From the NCBI GenBank assembly GCA_001038565.1, contig LFJO01000001.1, positions 310,481-374,480 on the forward strand: a DNA stretch of 64,000 nucleotides, written 5' to 3'. The notes below the pieces were generated by a model, which saw nothing but the letters and a program-made list of their open reading frames with translations, ran no database searches and was not told where the DNA came from. The position numbers were made by a program, and so were the translations under genes. Positions within the stretch are counted from its first letter, which is position 1; every line of letters starts with the position of its first letter. This document shows, one piece after another, positions 1 through 9,063 of this stretch. This DNA is from Alkalihalobacillus pseudalcaliphilus. GTDB lineage: Bacteria > Bacillota > Bacilli > Bacillales > Bacillaceae_D.

Positions 1-185
1 TTATAATAGGAATTTAATAAGAGTTTGCGAGATTAAAAGGGCGATAAGCCTTTTTTCTACATGTAAACACTTTATTCATTTACAGCGTTTTAGTGATGTG
101 TGATAAAAAGGCTTGGATAGAGTAGTTAAACAACGTTACGCTCTTCCTTATTAAACAGCAAGTACTGACAGAAAAGGTGGAAGAG

Positions 186-1211
186 ATGAAACAAAGTACA
201 AAGCAATATTTAATCGATCGAATGTATAAGGCATCGGCAGGTCTGGCTAATGCCGTATTAGTGACACTAGGAATAGGTTTGCTTATTGAATCAATTGGTA
301 TCTTTACAAGTATTGAAGCACTTGTAACAATTGGTAAAACAGCACAGCTAATGTTAGCTCCAGCATTTGGGGCAGGAATTGCTTATCAATTAGGAGGCAA
401 TACGCTCGTCATTTTTAGTGCGATGGCGGCAAGTACGGTTGGAGGAAATGCTTTACAGTTTACAGATGTGGGAGCTGTTCTAGTTACCGGGCAACCATTA
501 AGTGCTGTTCTAGCTGCTCTTATAGCTATCTGGGTTGGGAAGAGAGTTCAAGGGAAAACAAAGCTTGATATGTTAGCCATTCCATTTTGTGCGATCAGTA
601 TCGGTGGTGTTACTGGTTATTTGTTAGCGTTAGTCACGACGCCGTTATTGGAAATGATTAGTGCTTATATTGCTTCTTCGGTAGAGGGCTCACCATTAAT
701 CGGACCGGTTGTTATTGCACTCGTTTGGAGTATTTTCTTAATGTCGCCTGCATCATCCGCTGCTATTGCATTAGCCTTACAGCTCGACCCCATCTCAAGT
801 GCAGCGGCATTAATTGGGTGTACGGTTCAGTTTGTTGGTTTTACCGTCATGTCATTTAAGCAAAATGATTGGGGAGCAAATATTGCTCAGGGCCTCTTAA
901 CCCCGAAAGTGCAGTTTCCAAACGTGGTGAAAAATCCAAGAGTATTAATACCGCCTTTTATATCGGCAATGATATGTGCACCGATAGCTACACTCCTTTT
1001 TCATTTAGAAGCACCATATGAAATTGCTGGTCTTGGACTAAATTCACTTATAGCACCCTTAAATCTGTTAGCTAATCAAGGGTACTACCCATTTTTAGTT
1101 TATATAGGTGTAGGCATCCTTTTACCAGCTTGTATAACTATACTAATATACAGATTCTTACGTCAGATCAACTGGATAAAGAAAGAGGATCTAATCTTAA
1201 AAGTACAATAA
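186..1211 (+). CDS. PTS EIIC-like membrane protein (PTS_EIIC_2 type)
   Basis: About 341 residues, almost entirely hydrophobic, with roughly 8-10 membrane segments and glycine/alanine-rich stretches. The overall pattern fits the stand-alone EIIC-like family of phosphotransferase transporters (PTS_EIIC_2). No EIIA or EIIB domain lies nearby, so sugar phosphorylation cannot be inferred; it may work with general PTS parts elsewhere or as a simple transporter. A GTG at 177 would add three codons, but it lies inside the ribosome site AGGTGG (175-180), so the ATG at 186 is the better start. The gene is alone, followed by repeat DNA and a convergent AraC gene. Substrate unknown. Confidence 0.7.
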   Translation: MKQSTKQYLIDRMYKASAGLANAVLVTLGIGLLIESIGIFTSIEALVTIGKTAQLMLAPAFGAGIAYQLGGNTLVIFSAMAASTVGGNALQFTDVGAVLVTGQPLSAVLAALIAIWVGKRVQGKTKLDMLAIPFCAISIGGVTGYLLALVTTPLLEMISAYIASSVEGSPLIGPVVIALVWSIFLMSPASSAAIALALQLDPISSAAALIGCTVQFVGFTVMSFKQNDWGANIAQGLLTPKVQFPNVVKNPRVLIPPFISAMICAPIATLLFHLEAPYEIAGLGLNSLIAPLNLLANQGYYPFLVYIGVGILLPACITILIYRFLRQINWIKKEDLILKVQ

Positions 1212-1256
1212 CTTTATTTAAAGTAACGAAAACACAAAAGGGAAGAAGAAAGAAGC

Positions 1257-1360
1257 CCGAGCAAACGCCGAACCACGGGGTTGCTGGTCGGAAAAAGAGG
1301 TAGAAAGTCCGAGCAAAAGCGTAATCGCGGGGTTGCTGGTCGGAAAAAGAGGTAGAAAGT
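1257..1360. repeat. two tandem copies of a 52-bp unit
   Basis: Two adjoining 52-bp units (1257-1308 and 1309-1360) share the core CACGGGGTTGCTGG (second copy CGCGGGGTTGCTGG) and the identical end GTCGGAAAAAGAGG. The unit resembles the 51-bp tandem units at 57720-57923 and, less closely, those at 26111 and 37499. It is noncoding and lies just left of a dispersed repeat copy. Confidence 0.85.
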
Positions 1361-1393
1361 CCGAGAACAGCAATCATTTTATATAAAGCCTTC

Positions 1394-1510
1394 ATGGCGG
1401 GCTGAGATCCACTGGCTGTGCCAATTAGCTCAGCGCCACCCCGCAGGACGCGGAGCATAATTTCCGGTAGCGACGAGCAACGCACCATGTTCGCACCAAC
1501 TTTCATAAAA
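1394..1510 (+). repeat. dispersed repeat element, partial copy
   Basis: Carries the hairpin GCTGAG...CTCAGC (1401-1434), the CCCGCAGGACGCGGAGCAT block and the terminal sequence AACTTTCATAAAAAA. The A-run at its right end serves, on the minus strand, as the T-tract of the terminator of the adjoining AraC gene. Together with the tandem units it fills the 1212-1545 gap. Confidence 0.8.
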
Positions 1511-1546
1511 AAGAGACCAAGCAACCCTTAGGCTGCTTGGTCTCTT
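1505..1546 (-). terminator. intrinsic terminator of AraC gene
   Basis: Stem AAGAGACCAAGCA / TGCTTGGTCTCTT with a short loop. On the minus strand a run of T follows (complement of the A-run at 1506-1512). Confidence 0.85.
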
Positions 1547-2319
1547 TAGTGTTCGCGGTATTCACCGGGTGCGATGCCATACTTCCGTTTAAAAACACGA
1601 TGAAAATAAGGGTAGGAGCTGAAGCCGCACTTTTCAGCAATGCTTTCCAAAGTCATCGACGTGTATTTCATTTGATCAACAGCAGCTGATAATCGAATCT
1701 CTTGTGCGTATTCAATCATCGTTTTTCCGGTCGTTTCTTTAAAAAGGTGAACAGCACGAGAAACACTTAATCCTGTCTCCGTAGCTACCTCTTCGACTTT
1801 GAACCCAATTGTTGCATGTTCTTCGATAAATCTAAGCATCCTTGTTACCGAAAAAGGTCGGTTTAAGCTCGCTTCATTTTCATTAACAGCGCGCTCCAAA
1901 GTGAGGCATAATGCTTTCACTAGGTGGATCGAAAGCTCTTTATTCTCTTCAGTTAATGGCCGTCTTTTTTCTAAAGTAAGATGCCGCCATAATGCTAAAA
2001 TTCGTTCGTCTAAATATATATTTGATACAGTAGGTTTGAATGAACCTTGCCACCAATTCTCGATCCAATCACCATCAACAGATAAATGATAATCACCGCT
2101 ATCTTGATTTTCCTCAATTTTTAGCTCATATGTATCACCTGGTTGTGCTAGTAACAAATCGCCTTTTTTGAATAAGAGAACTTCTCCATTTAATGTTATT
2201 TTACTCGTGCCTTCCGTTTGAAGTCGAAATAAATAACGTGTGAGAGGAGCGGTGTCTTGAGAATGATAGCCTTTTGTATGATAGGAAAAGCCGCAAAAAC
2301 GAATATGTGTATCTTCCAT
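1546..2319 (-). CDS. AraC family transcriptional regulator
   Basis: 257 residues. The N-terminal half is a cupin-like ligand-binding domain, and the C-terminal ~100 residues are a double helix-turn-helix of AraC/XylS type (GLSVSRAVHLFKETTGK, then a second HTH ending GIAPGEYREH). The ATG at 2319 is chosen because AGAGGTG precedes it; a longer frame to 2367 has no ribosome site. It is divergent from the sugar operon starting at 2486 and probably controls it in response to a sugar or its oxidised product (inference). Confidence 0.88.
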   Translation of the reverse strand: MEDTHIRFCGFSYHTKGYHSQDTAPLTRYLFRLQTEGTSKITLNGEVLLFKKGDLLLAQPGDTYELKIEENQDSGDYHLSVDGDWIENWWQGSFKPTVSNIYLDERILALWRHLTLEKRRPLTEENKELSIHLVKALCLTLERAVNENEASLNRPFSVTRMLRFIEEHATIGFKVEEVATETGLSVSRAVHLFKETTGKTMIEYAQEIRLSAAVDQMKYTSMTLESIAEKCGFSSYPYFHRVFKRKYGIAPGEYREH

Positions 2320-2440
2320 TACTTTTACACCTCTATGAATTAATAGCAAAATAGTGCATGTTTCCATTATATTATCTATTTTTAAAATTAGCTAGATCAC
2401 GTAGGATAAAAACAGTAGTGAAAAAAGGATTTAAAATGAA

Positions 2441-2454
2441 TGTAAGCGATTAAA
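2441..2454 (+). promoter_or_regulatory. candidate CcpA (cre) site before the sugar operon
   Basis: TGTAAGCGATTAAA matches the cre consensus TGWAANCGNTNWCA at 13 of 14 positions. It lies 32 bp before the first operon gene, where CcpA would repress. Inference from sequence match only. Confidence 0.55.
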
Positions 2455-2485
2455 TGAAAAGCTTAATGATAAGGAGGTATGGAAA

Positions 2486-3232
2486 ATGAATATCCCGATA
2501 TCAATACAATTGTATACATTACGTAATCAATTGGAGAATGATTTTAAGGGTGTTTTGGAAGAAGTAGCTCGTTTAGGATTTGATGGGGTGGAGCTTGCTG
2601 GATATAGTGGGTTAACCGTAGAGGAAGTGAAATCGATTTTAGATGAGTTAAATTTGCAAGTTTCCTCAAGCCATATACCGTTAGAGCGTTTCAAAAATGA
2701 ACTTGAACAAGTTATTGCTGAGCATAAATTACTTGGATGCACACATCTTATTGTCCCTTTCCTGATGCCTGAAGAACGTAGTGAAGAAGGCTATCAGCAG
2801 CTTATTTTGTTATTAAAAGAAGTGAAGCAAGTTTGTGAAAGAGAAGGCATGACGCTTTGTTATCATAATCATGACTTTGAGTTTGAAAAAATCGCTGATG
2901 GCCGTTATGCCTTACAGGCTATTTTAGAAGAAACAGGTGTGGAGGCGGAATTTGATATATACTGGATAACAAAAGCAGGTGAACGTCCTGTTGATTGGTT
3001 GCAACGTTATCAAGATAGAGTTTCTCTCGTTCACTTAAAAGATATGACCGTAGACGAAGAACAATTTTTTGCAGAGCTTGGGACAGGTGGAGTTGATATT
3101 AAATCTGTCTTACAAGTTGGTGAGGAGATTGGTGTGAAATGGTGGGTTGTTGAGCAAGATGAGAGTAAAATAGACCCGTTAGAAAGCATCAAAATTAGTA
3201 TGGATTATTTGAAAAAAATAGGAGTTAAATAG
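2486..3232 (+). CDS. sugar phosphate isomerase/epimerase (TIM barrel)
   Basis: 248 residues of the xylose-isomerase-like TIM barrel superfamily (IolE/IolI type). It opens with the barrel strand [12 protein letters not shown] and contains [16 protein letters not shown] and VEQDES, the positions where this family places metal ligands (Glu, Asp, His, Glu). Ribosome site AAGGAGG. First gene of a tight five-gene operon with ThuA and two Gfo/Idh/MocA dehydrogenases, a set found in pathways that oxidise, epimerise and cleave glycosides or cyclitols. The exact substrate cannot be read from sequence. Confidence 0.85.
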   Translation: MNIPISIQLYTLRNQLENDFKGVLEEVARLGFDGVELAGYSGLTVEEVKSILDELNLQVSSSHIPLERFKNELEQVIAEHKLLGCTHLIVPFLMPEERSEEGYQQLILLLKEVKQVCEREGMTLCYHNHDFEFEKIADGRYALQAILEETGVEAEFDIYWITKAGERPVDWLQRYQDRVSLVHLKDMTVDEEQFFAELGTGGVDIKSVLQVGEEIGVKWWVVEQDESKIDPLESIKISMDYLKKIGVK

Positions 3233-3243
3233 GAGAGATAAAA

Positions 3244-3963
3244 ATGGTAAACGTAACAATTTGGAATGAATTTAGACATGAAAAACAACATGATGCGGTA
3301 AAGGAAGTTTATCCTGATGGGATACACCACACGATTGCTAGCTTCTTACAAGATGATTTTGAAGTGAAAACGGCAACATTAGATGAGCCAGAGCATGGCT
3401 TAACAGACGAAGTATTAGAGTCAACGGATGTTCTAATTTGGTGGGGACATATGGCACATGAAGAAGTGAAAGATGAGGTTGTCGAGAAAGTGAAAAAGCG
3501 TGTGCTTGAGGGAATGGGCTTAATCGTTCTTCATTCAGGACATTTCTCAAAAATATTTAAAACCTTAATGGGGACTTCGTGTGATTTAAAATGGCGTGAA
3601 GCAGATGAAAAAGAGCGCATCTGGGTTGTTAACCCAAGCCATCCAATTGTAGAAGGAATTGGAGAATATATCGAGCTAGAGAAAGAGGAAATGTATGGAG
3701 AACACTTTGATATTCCTACTCCTGATGAACTTGTTCTTGTGAGCTGGTTTGAAGGTGGAGAAGTATTTAGAAGTGGTTGTACGTATAGCCGAGGTAACGG
3801 TAAGATTTTTTACTTCCGCCCTGGACATGAGACATATCCGACTTATTATAATGAAAGCATTCAGCGTGTCATTAAAAATGGCGTGAAGTGGGCAGCACCA
3901 ACAAAGCGTGAGTACCCTGTTTATGGTAATGCCAAGCCACTAGAAGAAATTAAATCTAAGTAA
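3244..3963 (+). CDS. ThuA domain protein
   Basis: 239 residues covering a single ThuA (trehalose-utilisation type, glutamine-amidotransferase-like fold) domain. Family landmarks are [14 protein letters not shown] (~res 61-74), [17 protein letters not shown] and [14 protein letters not shown] near the C-terminus. ThuA-type proteins occur with Gfo/Idh oxidoreductases in oxidative disaccharide or glycoside breakdown. Starts 11 bp after the epimerase, with AGGAG upstream. Catalytic role unproven for the family. Confidence 0.88.
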   Translation: MVNVTIWNEFRHEKQHDAVKEVYPDGIHHTIASFLQDDFEVKTATLDEPEHGLTDEVLESTDVLIWWGHMAHEEVKDEVVEKVKKRVLEGMGLIVLHSGHFSKIFKTLMGTSCDLKWREADEKERIWVVNPSHPIVEGIGEYIELEKEEMYGEHFDIPTPDELVLVSWFEGGEVFRSGCTYSRGNGKIFYFRPGHETYPTYYNESIQRVIKNGVKWAAPTKREYPVYGNAKPLEEIKSK

Positions 3964-3988
3964 TTGTAGATCTGAGGAGGAGAACATT

Positions 3989-5017
3989 TTGACTCAATTA
4001 AAAGTAGCTGTTATTGGATGTGGAAGTATTGCTAAACATCGTCATATACCTGAATATCTGGCTCATCCTGAAATAGAGCTGGTCGCTGTATGTGATATTA
4101 ATGAAACAAGAGCAAAGGAAATGGCACAAGAGCACGGTATTCCGACATACTACACCGATTATCAAGATTTATTGCAGGACCTTGAAGTGGAAGCAGTGAG
4201 CGTTTGTACACCAAACTATTTACATGCACCTATGTCTATTGATGCTTTAAAAGCAGGCAAGCATGTTTTATGTGAAAAGCCAATGGCTACGTCTAAAGAA
4301 GAGGCAGAAGCGATGGTTCAAGCAGCAAAAGAGTCAGGTAAGAAGCTGATGATTGCTCACAATCAACGTTTCGTACCCTCTCACCAAAAAGCACGTCAGC
4401 TTATCGCTAGTGGTGAACTAGGCAAGATTTATAGCTTCCGAAGTGCGTTTGGTCATGGTGGACCAGAAGGCTGGAGTGTTGATGGCCGTGAAAGCTGGTT
4501 CTTTAAAAAAGAAGAAGCATTTATTGGAGCGATGGGTGATTTAGGTGTTCATAAAACAGATTTACTCCGATTTATTTTGGGAGAGGAATTTGTAGAAGTA
4601 GGTGCATTTGTAGAGACGAATGCTAAAGAAGGTGCAACTGTGGATGATACAGCTGTTTGTGTTCTGAAAACAGAAAGTGGCATCATTGGTACATTAGCAG
4701 CTAGCTGGTCTTATGTTTCAAAGGAAGATAATTCAACGATTATCTACGCCGAGAATGCGATTGTACGTTTAGAGGATGATCCTGTAAGCTCTGTTATTGT
4801 CCAGTACAAAACAGGTGAAGTCGTGAAGTATGAATTAGGTGGAATTCAAACAAATGATGCGGGTGGTCAATCAAGCTCGGGTGTTGTTCACCACTTTGCG
4901 GATGCCATTATCAATGATAAAGACCCAGTCATTTCTGGTGAAGAAGGAATGAAATCCTTACAAGTAGTATTATCAGCTTTAGCTTCTAGCGATACTAAGC
5001 AAATTACGAAAATCTAA
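3989..5017 (+). CDS. Gfo/Idh/MocA family oxidoreductase (first copy)
   Basis: 342 residues. The N-terminal Rossmann fold has the dinucleotide motif VIGCGSIAKHRH and then CEKPMA, the conserved Lys-Pro pair of the family. The C-terminal alpha/beta domain has GDLGVHKTD. Predicted NAD(P)-dependent dehydrogenase acting on a sugar or inositol derivative. The start is TTG at 3989, set by GAGGAGG at 3974-3980. Paired with a second family member 22 bp downstream, which suggests two successive redox steps or an oxidation/re-reduction pair. Confidence 0.9.
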   Translation: MTQLKVAVIGCGSIAKHRHIPEYLAHPEIELVAVCDINETRAKEMAQEHGIPTYYTDYQDLLQDLEVEAVSVCTPNYLHAPMSIDALKAGKHVLCEKPMATSKEEAEAMVQAAKESGKKLMIAHNQRFVPSHQKARQLIASGELGKIYSFRSAFGHGGPEGWSVDGRESWFFKKEEAFIGAMGDLGVHKTDLLRFILGEEFVEVGAFVETNAKEGATVDDTAVCVLKTESGIIGTLAASWSYVSKEDNSTIIYAENAIVRLEDDPVSSVIVQYKTGEVVKYELGGIQTNDAGGQSSSGVVHHFADAIINDKDPVISGEEGMKSLQVVLSALASSDTKQITKI

Positions 5018-5038
5018 AGAAATTTACGGTGAACAATC

Positions 5039-6076
5039 ATGAAAAAATTAAAAATGGGTATTATCGGTGCGGGTGGTATCGCTCGCGACCGACACATCCC
5101 TGCTTATTTAAACATTCCTCATTCTGTAAGTGTTGAAGCGATTTGTGATATCAACCAAAATGCAGCAGAAGATACGGCTAAGCTTTTTAATATTGAACAT
5201 GTTTATACCGATTATCAAGAGCTATTAAAAGTTGTGGACGCTGTAACGATTTGTACTCCGAATCGCTTTCATGCTGAGATGGCAATTAAGGCACTTGAGG
5301 CAGGCAAACATGTCTTATGTGAAAAACCAATGGCGATGAATGCCGAAGAGTGTCAAGCGATGATAGATGCTGCTAAGAAAAGTGGTGCCTTGCTTTCGGT
5401 TGGCTATCACTTCAGGTTTACTAAGGATGCAGCGGCAGCTAAAAAGGTAATCTTAGAAAATGAAATTGGGAAGCCTGTCGTTGCTAGAGTACATGCCTTA
5501 AGAAGAAGAAAAGTACCAGGCTGGGGAGTATTCACTAATAAAGAGCTACAAGGTGGCGGTAGTTTAATTGATTGGGGCTGTCATTTTCTCGATTTGTCTT
5601 TATGGCTGCTTGGGAACCCGAAACCTGTTCAAGTAATTGGCCAAACGTATAATGCCTTAAGTAAAACTCCTGAACAAGTTAATGAATGGGGAACATTCAA
5701 TCATGAAACATTTGACGTCGATGATCATGTAACAGCTTATATTAAGTTTGATAATGGTGCGACTATGCTTTTTGAAACTTCTTGGTCAGCCAATATTAAA
5801 GAAGATTCTGAGGGTGTAAGTATTTCTGGTGAAACGGGTGGAATTGACTTATTCCCATTTGAACTCAATCAAAGCAAGCATGGTATGTTATTCAACAGTC
5901 AGGCGAATTGGTTGCCGGGTGTCGACGATCCAGGTTTAAATCAAGTAACTAATTTTGTCGAGGCTTGTCTTGGTCAAAGTGAGTTAATAGTAAAACCAGA
6001 GGAAGCCATGCAAGTATCTAGTATTATGGATGCGATTTACGAAAGTAGTGAAACGAATAAAGTCGTTCAATTATAA
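5039..6076 (+). CDS. Gfo/Idh/MocA family oxidoreductase (second copy)
   Basis: 345 residues. Rossmann motif IIGAGGIARDRH, CEKPMAMN, and GGSLIDWGCHFLDLSLWLLG in the substrate domain. It is clearly related to the preceding gene but diverged along its length, so not a recent duplication. The upstream ribosome site is weak (ACGGTGA), so translation may depend on coupling to the gene before it. Fourth gene of the sugar operon. Confidence 0.9.
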   Translation: MKKLKMGIIGAGGIARDRHIPAYLNIPHSVSVEAICDINQNAAEDTAKLFNIEHVYTDYQELLKVVDAVTICTPNRFHAEMAIKALEAGKHVLCEKPMAMNAEECQAMIDAAKKSGALLSVGYHFRFTKDAAAAKKVILENEIGKPVVARVHALRRRKVPGWGVFTNKELQGGGSLIDWGCHFLDLSLWLLGNPKPVQVIGQTYNALSKTPEQVNEWGTFNHETFDVDDHVTAYIKFDNGATMLFETSWSANIKEDSEGVSISGETGGIDLFPFELNQSKHGMLFNSQANWLPGVDDPGLNQVTNFVEACLGQSELIVKPEEAMQVSSIMDAIYESSETNKVVQL

Positions 6077-6091
6077 AAGGAGGGTTTTGTC

Positions 6092-7060
6092 ATGAAATTA
6101 GGCGTATTTACCGTATTATTCTCTCAAAAGAATTTCGATGAAATGCTTGATTATGTTCGTGATGCTGGTCTAAAAGCGGTTGAAATAGGAACAGGTGGAT
6201 ATCCTGGAAATGCTCATTGTGATATGGATGCCTTATTAGAGGACGAAGCGTTAAGGCAAGAATACTTGGACAAGGTTCATCAGCGTGGCCTAGAAATTAG
6301 CGCTTTCAGCTGTCACGGTAATCCAATTTCGCCTGATAAAAACTTTGCCGATAAGTCCCATGAAGCATTAATCAAATCGATTCAGTTAGCAAGCTTAATG
6401 AATGTACCTGTAGTAAATTGTTTTTCTGGAACACCGGGTGATCATGAAGAAGCTAAATATCCAAACTGGCCTGTCACTCCGTGGCCTAATGAATATGGTG
6501 ATGTTCTTAAATGGCAGTGGGAACAAAAGTTAATTCCTTATTGGAAAAAATGGGGTCAATATGCGAAGGATCACAATGTGAAAATTGGCCTAGAGCTTCA
6601 TGGTGGATTTTTGGTTCATACACCTCACACAATGCTGAAGCTACGGGAAGAGACATGTGATGCAATAGGTGCAAACCTTGACCCAAGTCATATGTGGTGG
6701 CAAGGAATTGATCCTGTTGCTGCTATTAAAATCTTAGGTAAGGCGGGAGCGATTCATCATTTCCATGCAAAGGATACGTATATTGATCAAGATAATGTCA
6801 ATATGTACGGTCTTGTGGACATGCAGCCTTATGGCGAGGTTCAAACTCGTGCGTGGACATTCCGTTCAGTCGGTTGTGGTCATAGTATTCAAGAATGGTC
6901 TGACATGATTAGTACCTTACGTACTTATGGTTATGATTATGTAGTAAGCATTGAACATGAAGACCCACTGATGTCGATTGAAGAGGGATTTGCTCGAGCA
7001 GTTAAAAACTTGCAATCGATTTTAATTACAGAAAAACCATCTGATATGTGGTGGGCATAG
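6092..7060 (+). CDS. sugar phosphate isomerase/epimerase (TIM barrel), larger form
   Basis: 322 residues of the xylose-isomerase-like TIM barrel superfamily, longer than the first operon gene. Candidate metal-ligand segments are IGLELHGGF, NLDPSHMWWQG, HHFHAKDT and VSIEHEDP. Strong ribosome site AAAGGAGG. Last gene of the operon, followed by a good terminator. Likely converts the keto or hydroxy product of the dehydrogenases (inference). Confidence 0.88.
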   Translation: MKLGVFTVLFSQKNFDEMLDYVRDAGLKAVEIGTGGYPGNAHCDMDALLEDEALRQEYLDKVHQRGLEISAFSCHGNPISPDKNFADKSHEALIKSIQLASLMNVPVVNCFSGTPGDHEEAKYPNWPVTPWPNEYGDVLKWQWEQKLIPYWKKWGQYAKDHNVKIGLELHGGFLVHTPHTMLKLREETCDAIGANLDPSHMWWQGIDPVAAIKILGKAGAIHHFHAKDTYIDQDNVNMYGLVDMQPYGEVQTRAWTFRSVGCGHSIQEWSDMISTLRTYGYDYVVSIEHEDPLMSIEEGFARAVKNLQSILITEKPSDMWWA

Positions 7061-7071
7061 GTAATACCGAG

Positions 7072-7107
7072 GAGTCATGGGAGTGAATAAGCTTCCCATG
7101 GCTTTTT
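7072..7107 (+). terminator. terminator of the sugar operon
   Basis: Stem AGTCATGGGAG / CTTCCCATGGCT followed by TTTTT. The T-tract runs directly into a short repeat element. Confidence 0.85.
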
Positions 7108-7182
7108 GTATGGAAATTGATGCTGAGCTAACTTCAAGGCGCAACCCATCGCCCCAAGGTAACTTTCATACAAAACCTACGC
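7103..7182. repeat. 80-bp miniature repeat element with inverted ends
   Basis: The left end TTTTGTATGGAAATT and right end AACTTTCATACAAAA are near-perfect inverted repeats of each other. Between them lies a short core with GCTGAGCTAACTTC. This is the smallest complete-looking copy of the dispersed family and shows its ends most clearly. Confidence 0.75.
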
Positions 7183-7315
7183 TCTTTACTTAGTTAGTTG
7201 TGGCTGATGTTGTTGGGGTTTATGATTATTTCACATGGATATTTATAATTATTAGAATTTTATGTTATTATAGAATGAATATTTAAAAAATCAAAAGATA
7301 CGGAAGGTGAGCGAG

Positions 7316-7585
7316 TTGGAGCGTTTTGATCGAATCGGTGGCATTTTTCTAATAGCGGGCTCTTTACTGTTTGGTCTCATTCACCTTGCGATTGCGATGT
7401 ATATTCCAAATGTTGAGGCAACCATTTCCTTTCAACATCTATGGGCGACTTTGTGGGCAATTCACGGCTTTGTTCCTTACATACTAAGTTTCATTTTTAT
7501 GTTGCTAGGTATCTATTTTATCTTTTTTAAAGAAGGAAAAGAGTTAAATGAGCAAAAGGCCTCCATAGATAAAATCAGTCTGTAG
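7316..7585 (+). CDS. small two-helix membrane protein
   Basis: About 89 residues with two predicted membrane helices (~res 12-30 and 50-70) and a charged C-terminal tail. A GTG at 7307 is in frame, but GGAAGGTG lies over it, so TTG at 7316 (start MERFDRIGG) has the better spacing. No family recognised and no operon partner; repeats on both sides. Confidence 0.6.
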   Translation: MERFDRIGGIFLIAGSLLFGLIHLAIAMYIPNVEATISFQHLWATLWAIHGFVPYILSFIFMLLGIYFIFFKEGKELNEQKASIDKISL

Positions 7586-7604
7586 AGAGAGGAAATACTC
7601 ACCA

Positions 7605-7842
7605 CCTATTGAACTTTCATACAAAACTCACATGACGAAGCCCCATTCACTTCGCCATCAACAAAAATCAAAGTAGTGGCGACTAATTAAACAGTTGGCC
7701 CGTTTACAACTCCATCACCATTAGGAGTCCGCACGATTAAAAAGGGAGCATTATCCTGTTAAGGTCGTCTATAGCAAGATGGATGACCAACTAACTTCAA
7801 GGCACAACCTATCGCCACTAAGTACACTTTCATACAAAAAAC
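7605..7842 (+). repeat. dispersed repeat element, long copy
   Basis: Starts AACTTTCATACAAAAC and ends with the same sequence. Inside is a GACGAAG...CTTCGCC hairpin. The copy is closely similar over ~220 bp to 51100-51322. Its last bases adjoin the folD terminator. It fills the gap between 7585 and 7881. Confidence 0.85.
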
Positions 7843-7875
7843 AAGCCGTTGACATTTAAACATGACAACGGCTTT
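7835..7875 (-). terminator. terminator of folD
   Basis: Stem AAGCCGTTG / CAACGGCTT. The minus-strand T-tract is supplied by the ACAAAAAAC end of the neighbouring repeat. Confidence 0.8.
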
Positions 7876-7880
7876 TATAA

Positions 7881-8738
7881 TTAGGCAATTTGATTCATAG
7901 TATTTAGTTTTTCCTCAGCAGCAATCACGGTTTGTTTAAGCAACATCGTAATCGTAACAGGACCAACGCCACCAGGAACAGGTGTAATTGCACTTGCTTT
8001 TTGGTAGCATGAATCAAAATCTACATCTCCTACATTACCTTTGTTATATCCGGCATCAAGGACAATAACGCCTTCTTTTAACCATTCTCCCTTAATGAAG
8101 TTTGGTTTGCCCACGGCCGCAATAACGATATCTGCTTGCTTTAAAATACTAGGTAAATTTTCTGTGTACGAATGGCAAGTAGTCACCGTTGCATCCTCGT
8201 TCAACAGCATTGCTGAAACAGGCTTTCCTAATATCGGACTTCTTCCAACAACGACCGCAAATTTCCCTGATACTTTGATTTGATAGTGGTGAATCATTTC
8301 CATGATAGCGGCAGGTGTACAAGAAGGAAATTTCCCAAAACCTAATGCGGTTTGCCCGTATCCAGCACTCGTTACGCCATCTACATCTTTTTCTAGAGAA
8401 ATGGTCTCGAAAGCTAACCTTTCGTCAATATGTTCAGGTACAGGATGCTGTAATAATATGCCGTGTACATTTGTATCATCATTTAAACGTTGAATTTGTT
8501 CCAAAAGCTCTTCTGTTGTCGTTTGTTCAGGGAGGTGTATACGAATTGATTTCATTCCAATTTTTTCACAAGCATTACCTTTCATCTTTACGTATGTCTC
8601 AGATGAAGAGTTATCCCCAACTAATATTGTTGCCAAGCAAGGTGTAATGCCTTGTTCCTTTAATTTGAATACGCGATTCTTTAAGTCATCACGAATTTCC
8701 TTTGAAACGACATGCCCGTCTAATAGTTGCTTTTCCAC
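7881..8738 (-). CDS. folD: bifunctional methylene-THF dehydrogenase/methenyl-THF cyclohydrolase
   Basis: 285 residues, the usual FolD length. Landmarks are YVKMKGNACEKIGM (catalytic Tyr/Lys region), GILLQHPVPEHID, VVGRSPILGKPVS and the near-C-terminal PVPGGVGPVTITMLL. It interconverts 5,10-methylene-, methenyl- and 10-formyl-tetrahydrofolate with NADP+, supplying formyl groups for purine synthesis. The GTG at 8738 follows AAAGGAGG; the frame open to 8801 runs through the riboswitch terminator and is not the start. Single gene controlled by an upstream ZTP riboswitch. Confidence 0.96.
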   Translation of the reverse strand: MEKQLLDGHVVSKEIRDDLKNRVFKLKEQGITPCLATILVGDNSSSETYVKMKGNACEKIGMKSIRIHLPEQTTTEELLEQIQRLNDDTNVHGILLQHPVPEHIDERLAFETISLEKDVDGVTSAGYGQTALGFGKFPSCTPAAIMEMIHHYQIKVSGKFAVVVGRSPILGKPVSAMLLNEDATVTTCHSYTENLPSILKQADIVIAAVGKPNFIKGEWLKEGVIVLDAGYNKGNVGDVDFDSCYQKASAITPVPGGVGPVTITMLLKQTVIAAEEKLNTMNQIA

Positions 8739-8760
8739 AGTCAATTCCTCCTTTGGAATA

Positions 8761-8806
8761 AAAAAAGAGATAAGAAAAATAGCTAACAACATGTAGCTCA
8801 TTCTTA
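8761..8806 (-). terminator. riboswitch expression-platform terminator
   Basis: On the minus strand, GGTAAGAATGAGCTA pairs imperfectly with TAGCTATTTTTCTTAT, followed by a T-rich run, between the aptamer and the folD ribosome site. Ligand-bound aptamer should prevent its formation, as in other ZTP switches. Confidence 0.75.
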
Positions 8807-8892
8807 CCCCTGCCCAGACGACCCGACTATAGTATGAGAACGCAGCTCCCTTGTGGTTATTTCCACTTTGTCGTCAGTTACTGTGTCCATCC
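8807..8892 (-). ncRNA. ZTP (pfl) riboswitch controlling folD
   Basis: On the minus strand the leader reads TAACTGACG, then a GTGG/CCAC hairpin, AGGGAGC, a linker and CGTCTGGGCAGGGG. These are the conserved blocks of the pfl/ZTP aptamer in the correct order, including the near-invariant CTGGGC. Outer-stem bases ACACAG and CTGCGT pair at five of six positions. ZTP riboswitches turn on folate genes such as folD when 10-formyl-THF runs low and ZTP accumulates. The position directly ahead of a terminator and folD agrees. Recognised from consensus by eye. Confidence 0.85.
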
Positions 8893-9063
8893 GATCCTTT
8901 TCTCATGAAAAGAATAGCATATTTAGTGAAAAAGTCAATATATAACTTGAAAATAAAGAAAATTATCAAATTATTGACCAATTCACGAACGATGTTAGGG
9001 GACATATGATGAATAATAAGTATTTTTGATGGGTGTTTGTCATTAGAAAAGGAGGGACTGTCA

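Noticed and set aside
61-90. CcpA site ahead of the PTS-like gene (TGTAAACACTTTAT)
   Set aside because: Only 11 of 14 positions match, including loss of the central CG; too weak to report.
1168-1524. Minus-strand 118-residue ORF
   Set aside because: Lies entirely over tandem units and a dispersed repeat plus the end of the PTS-like gene; no ribosome site or family.
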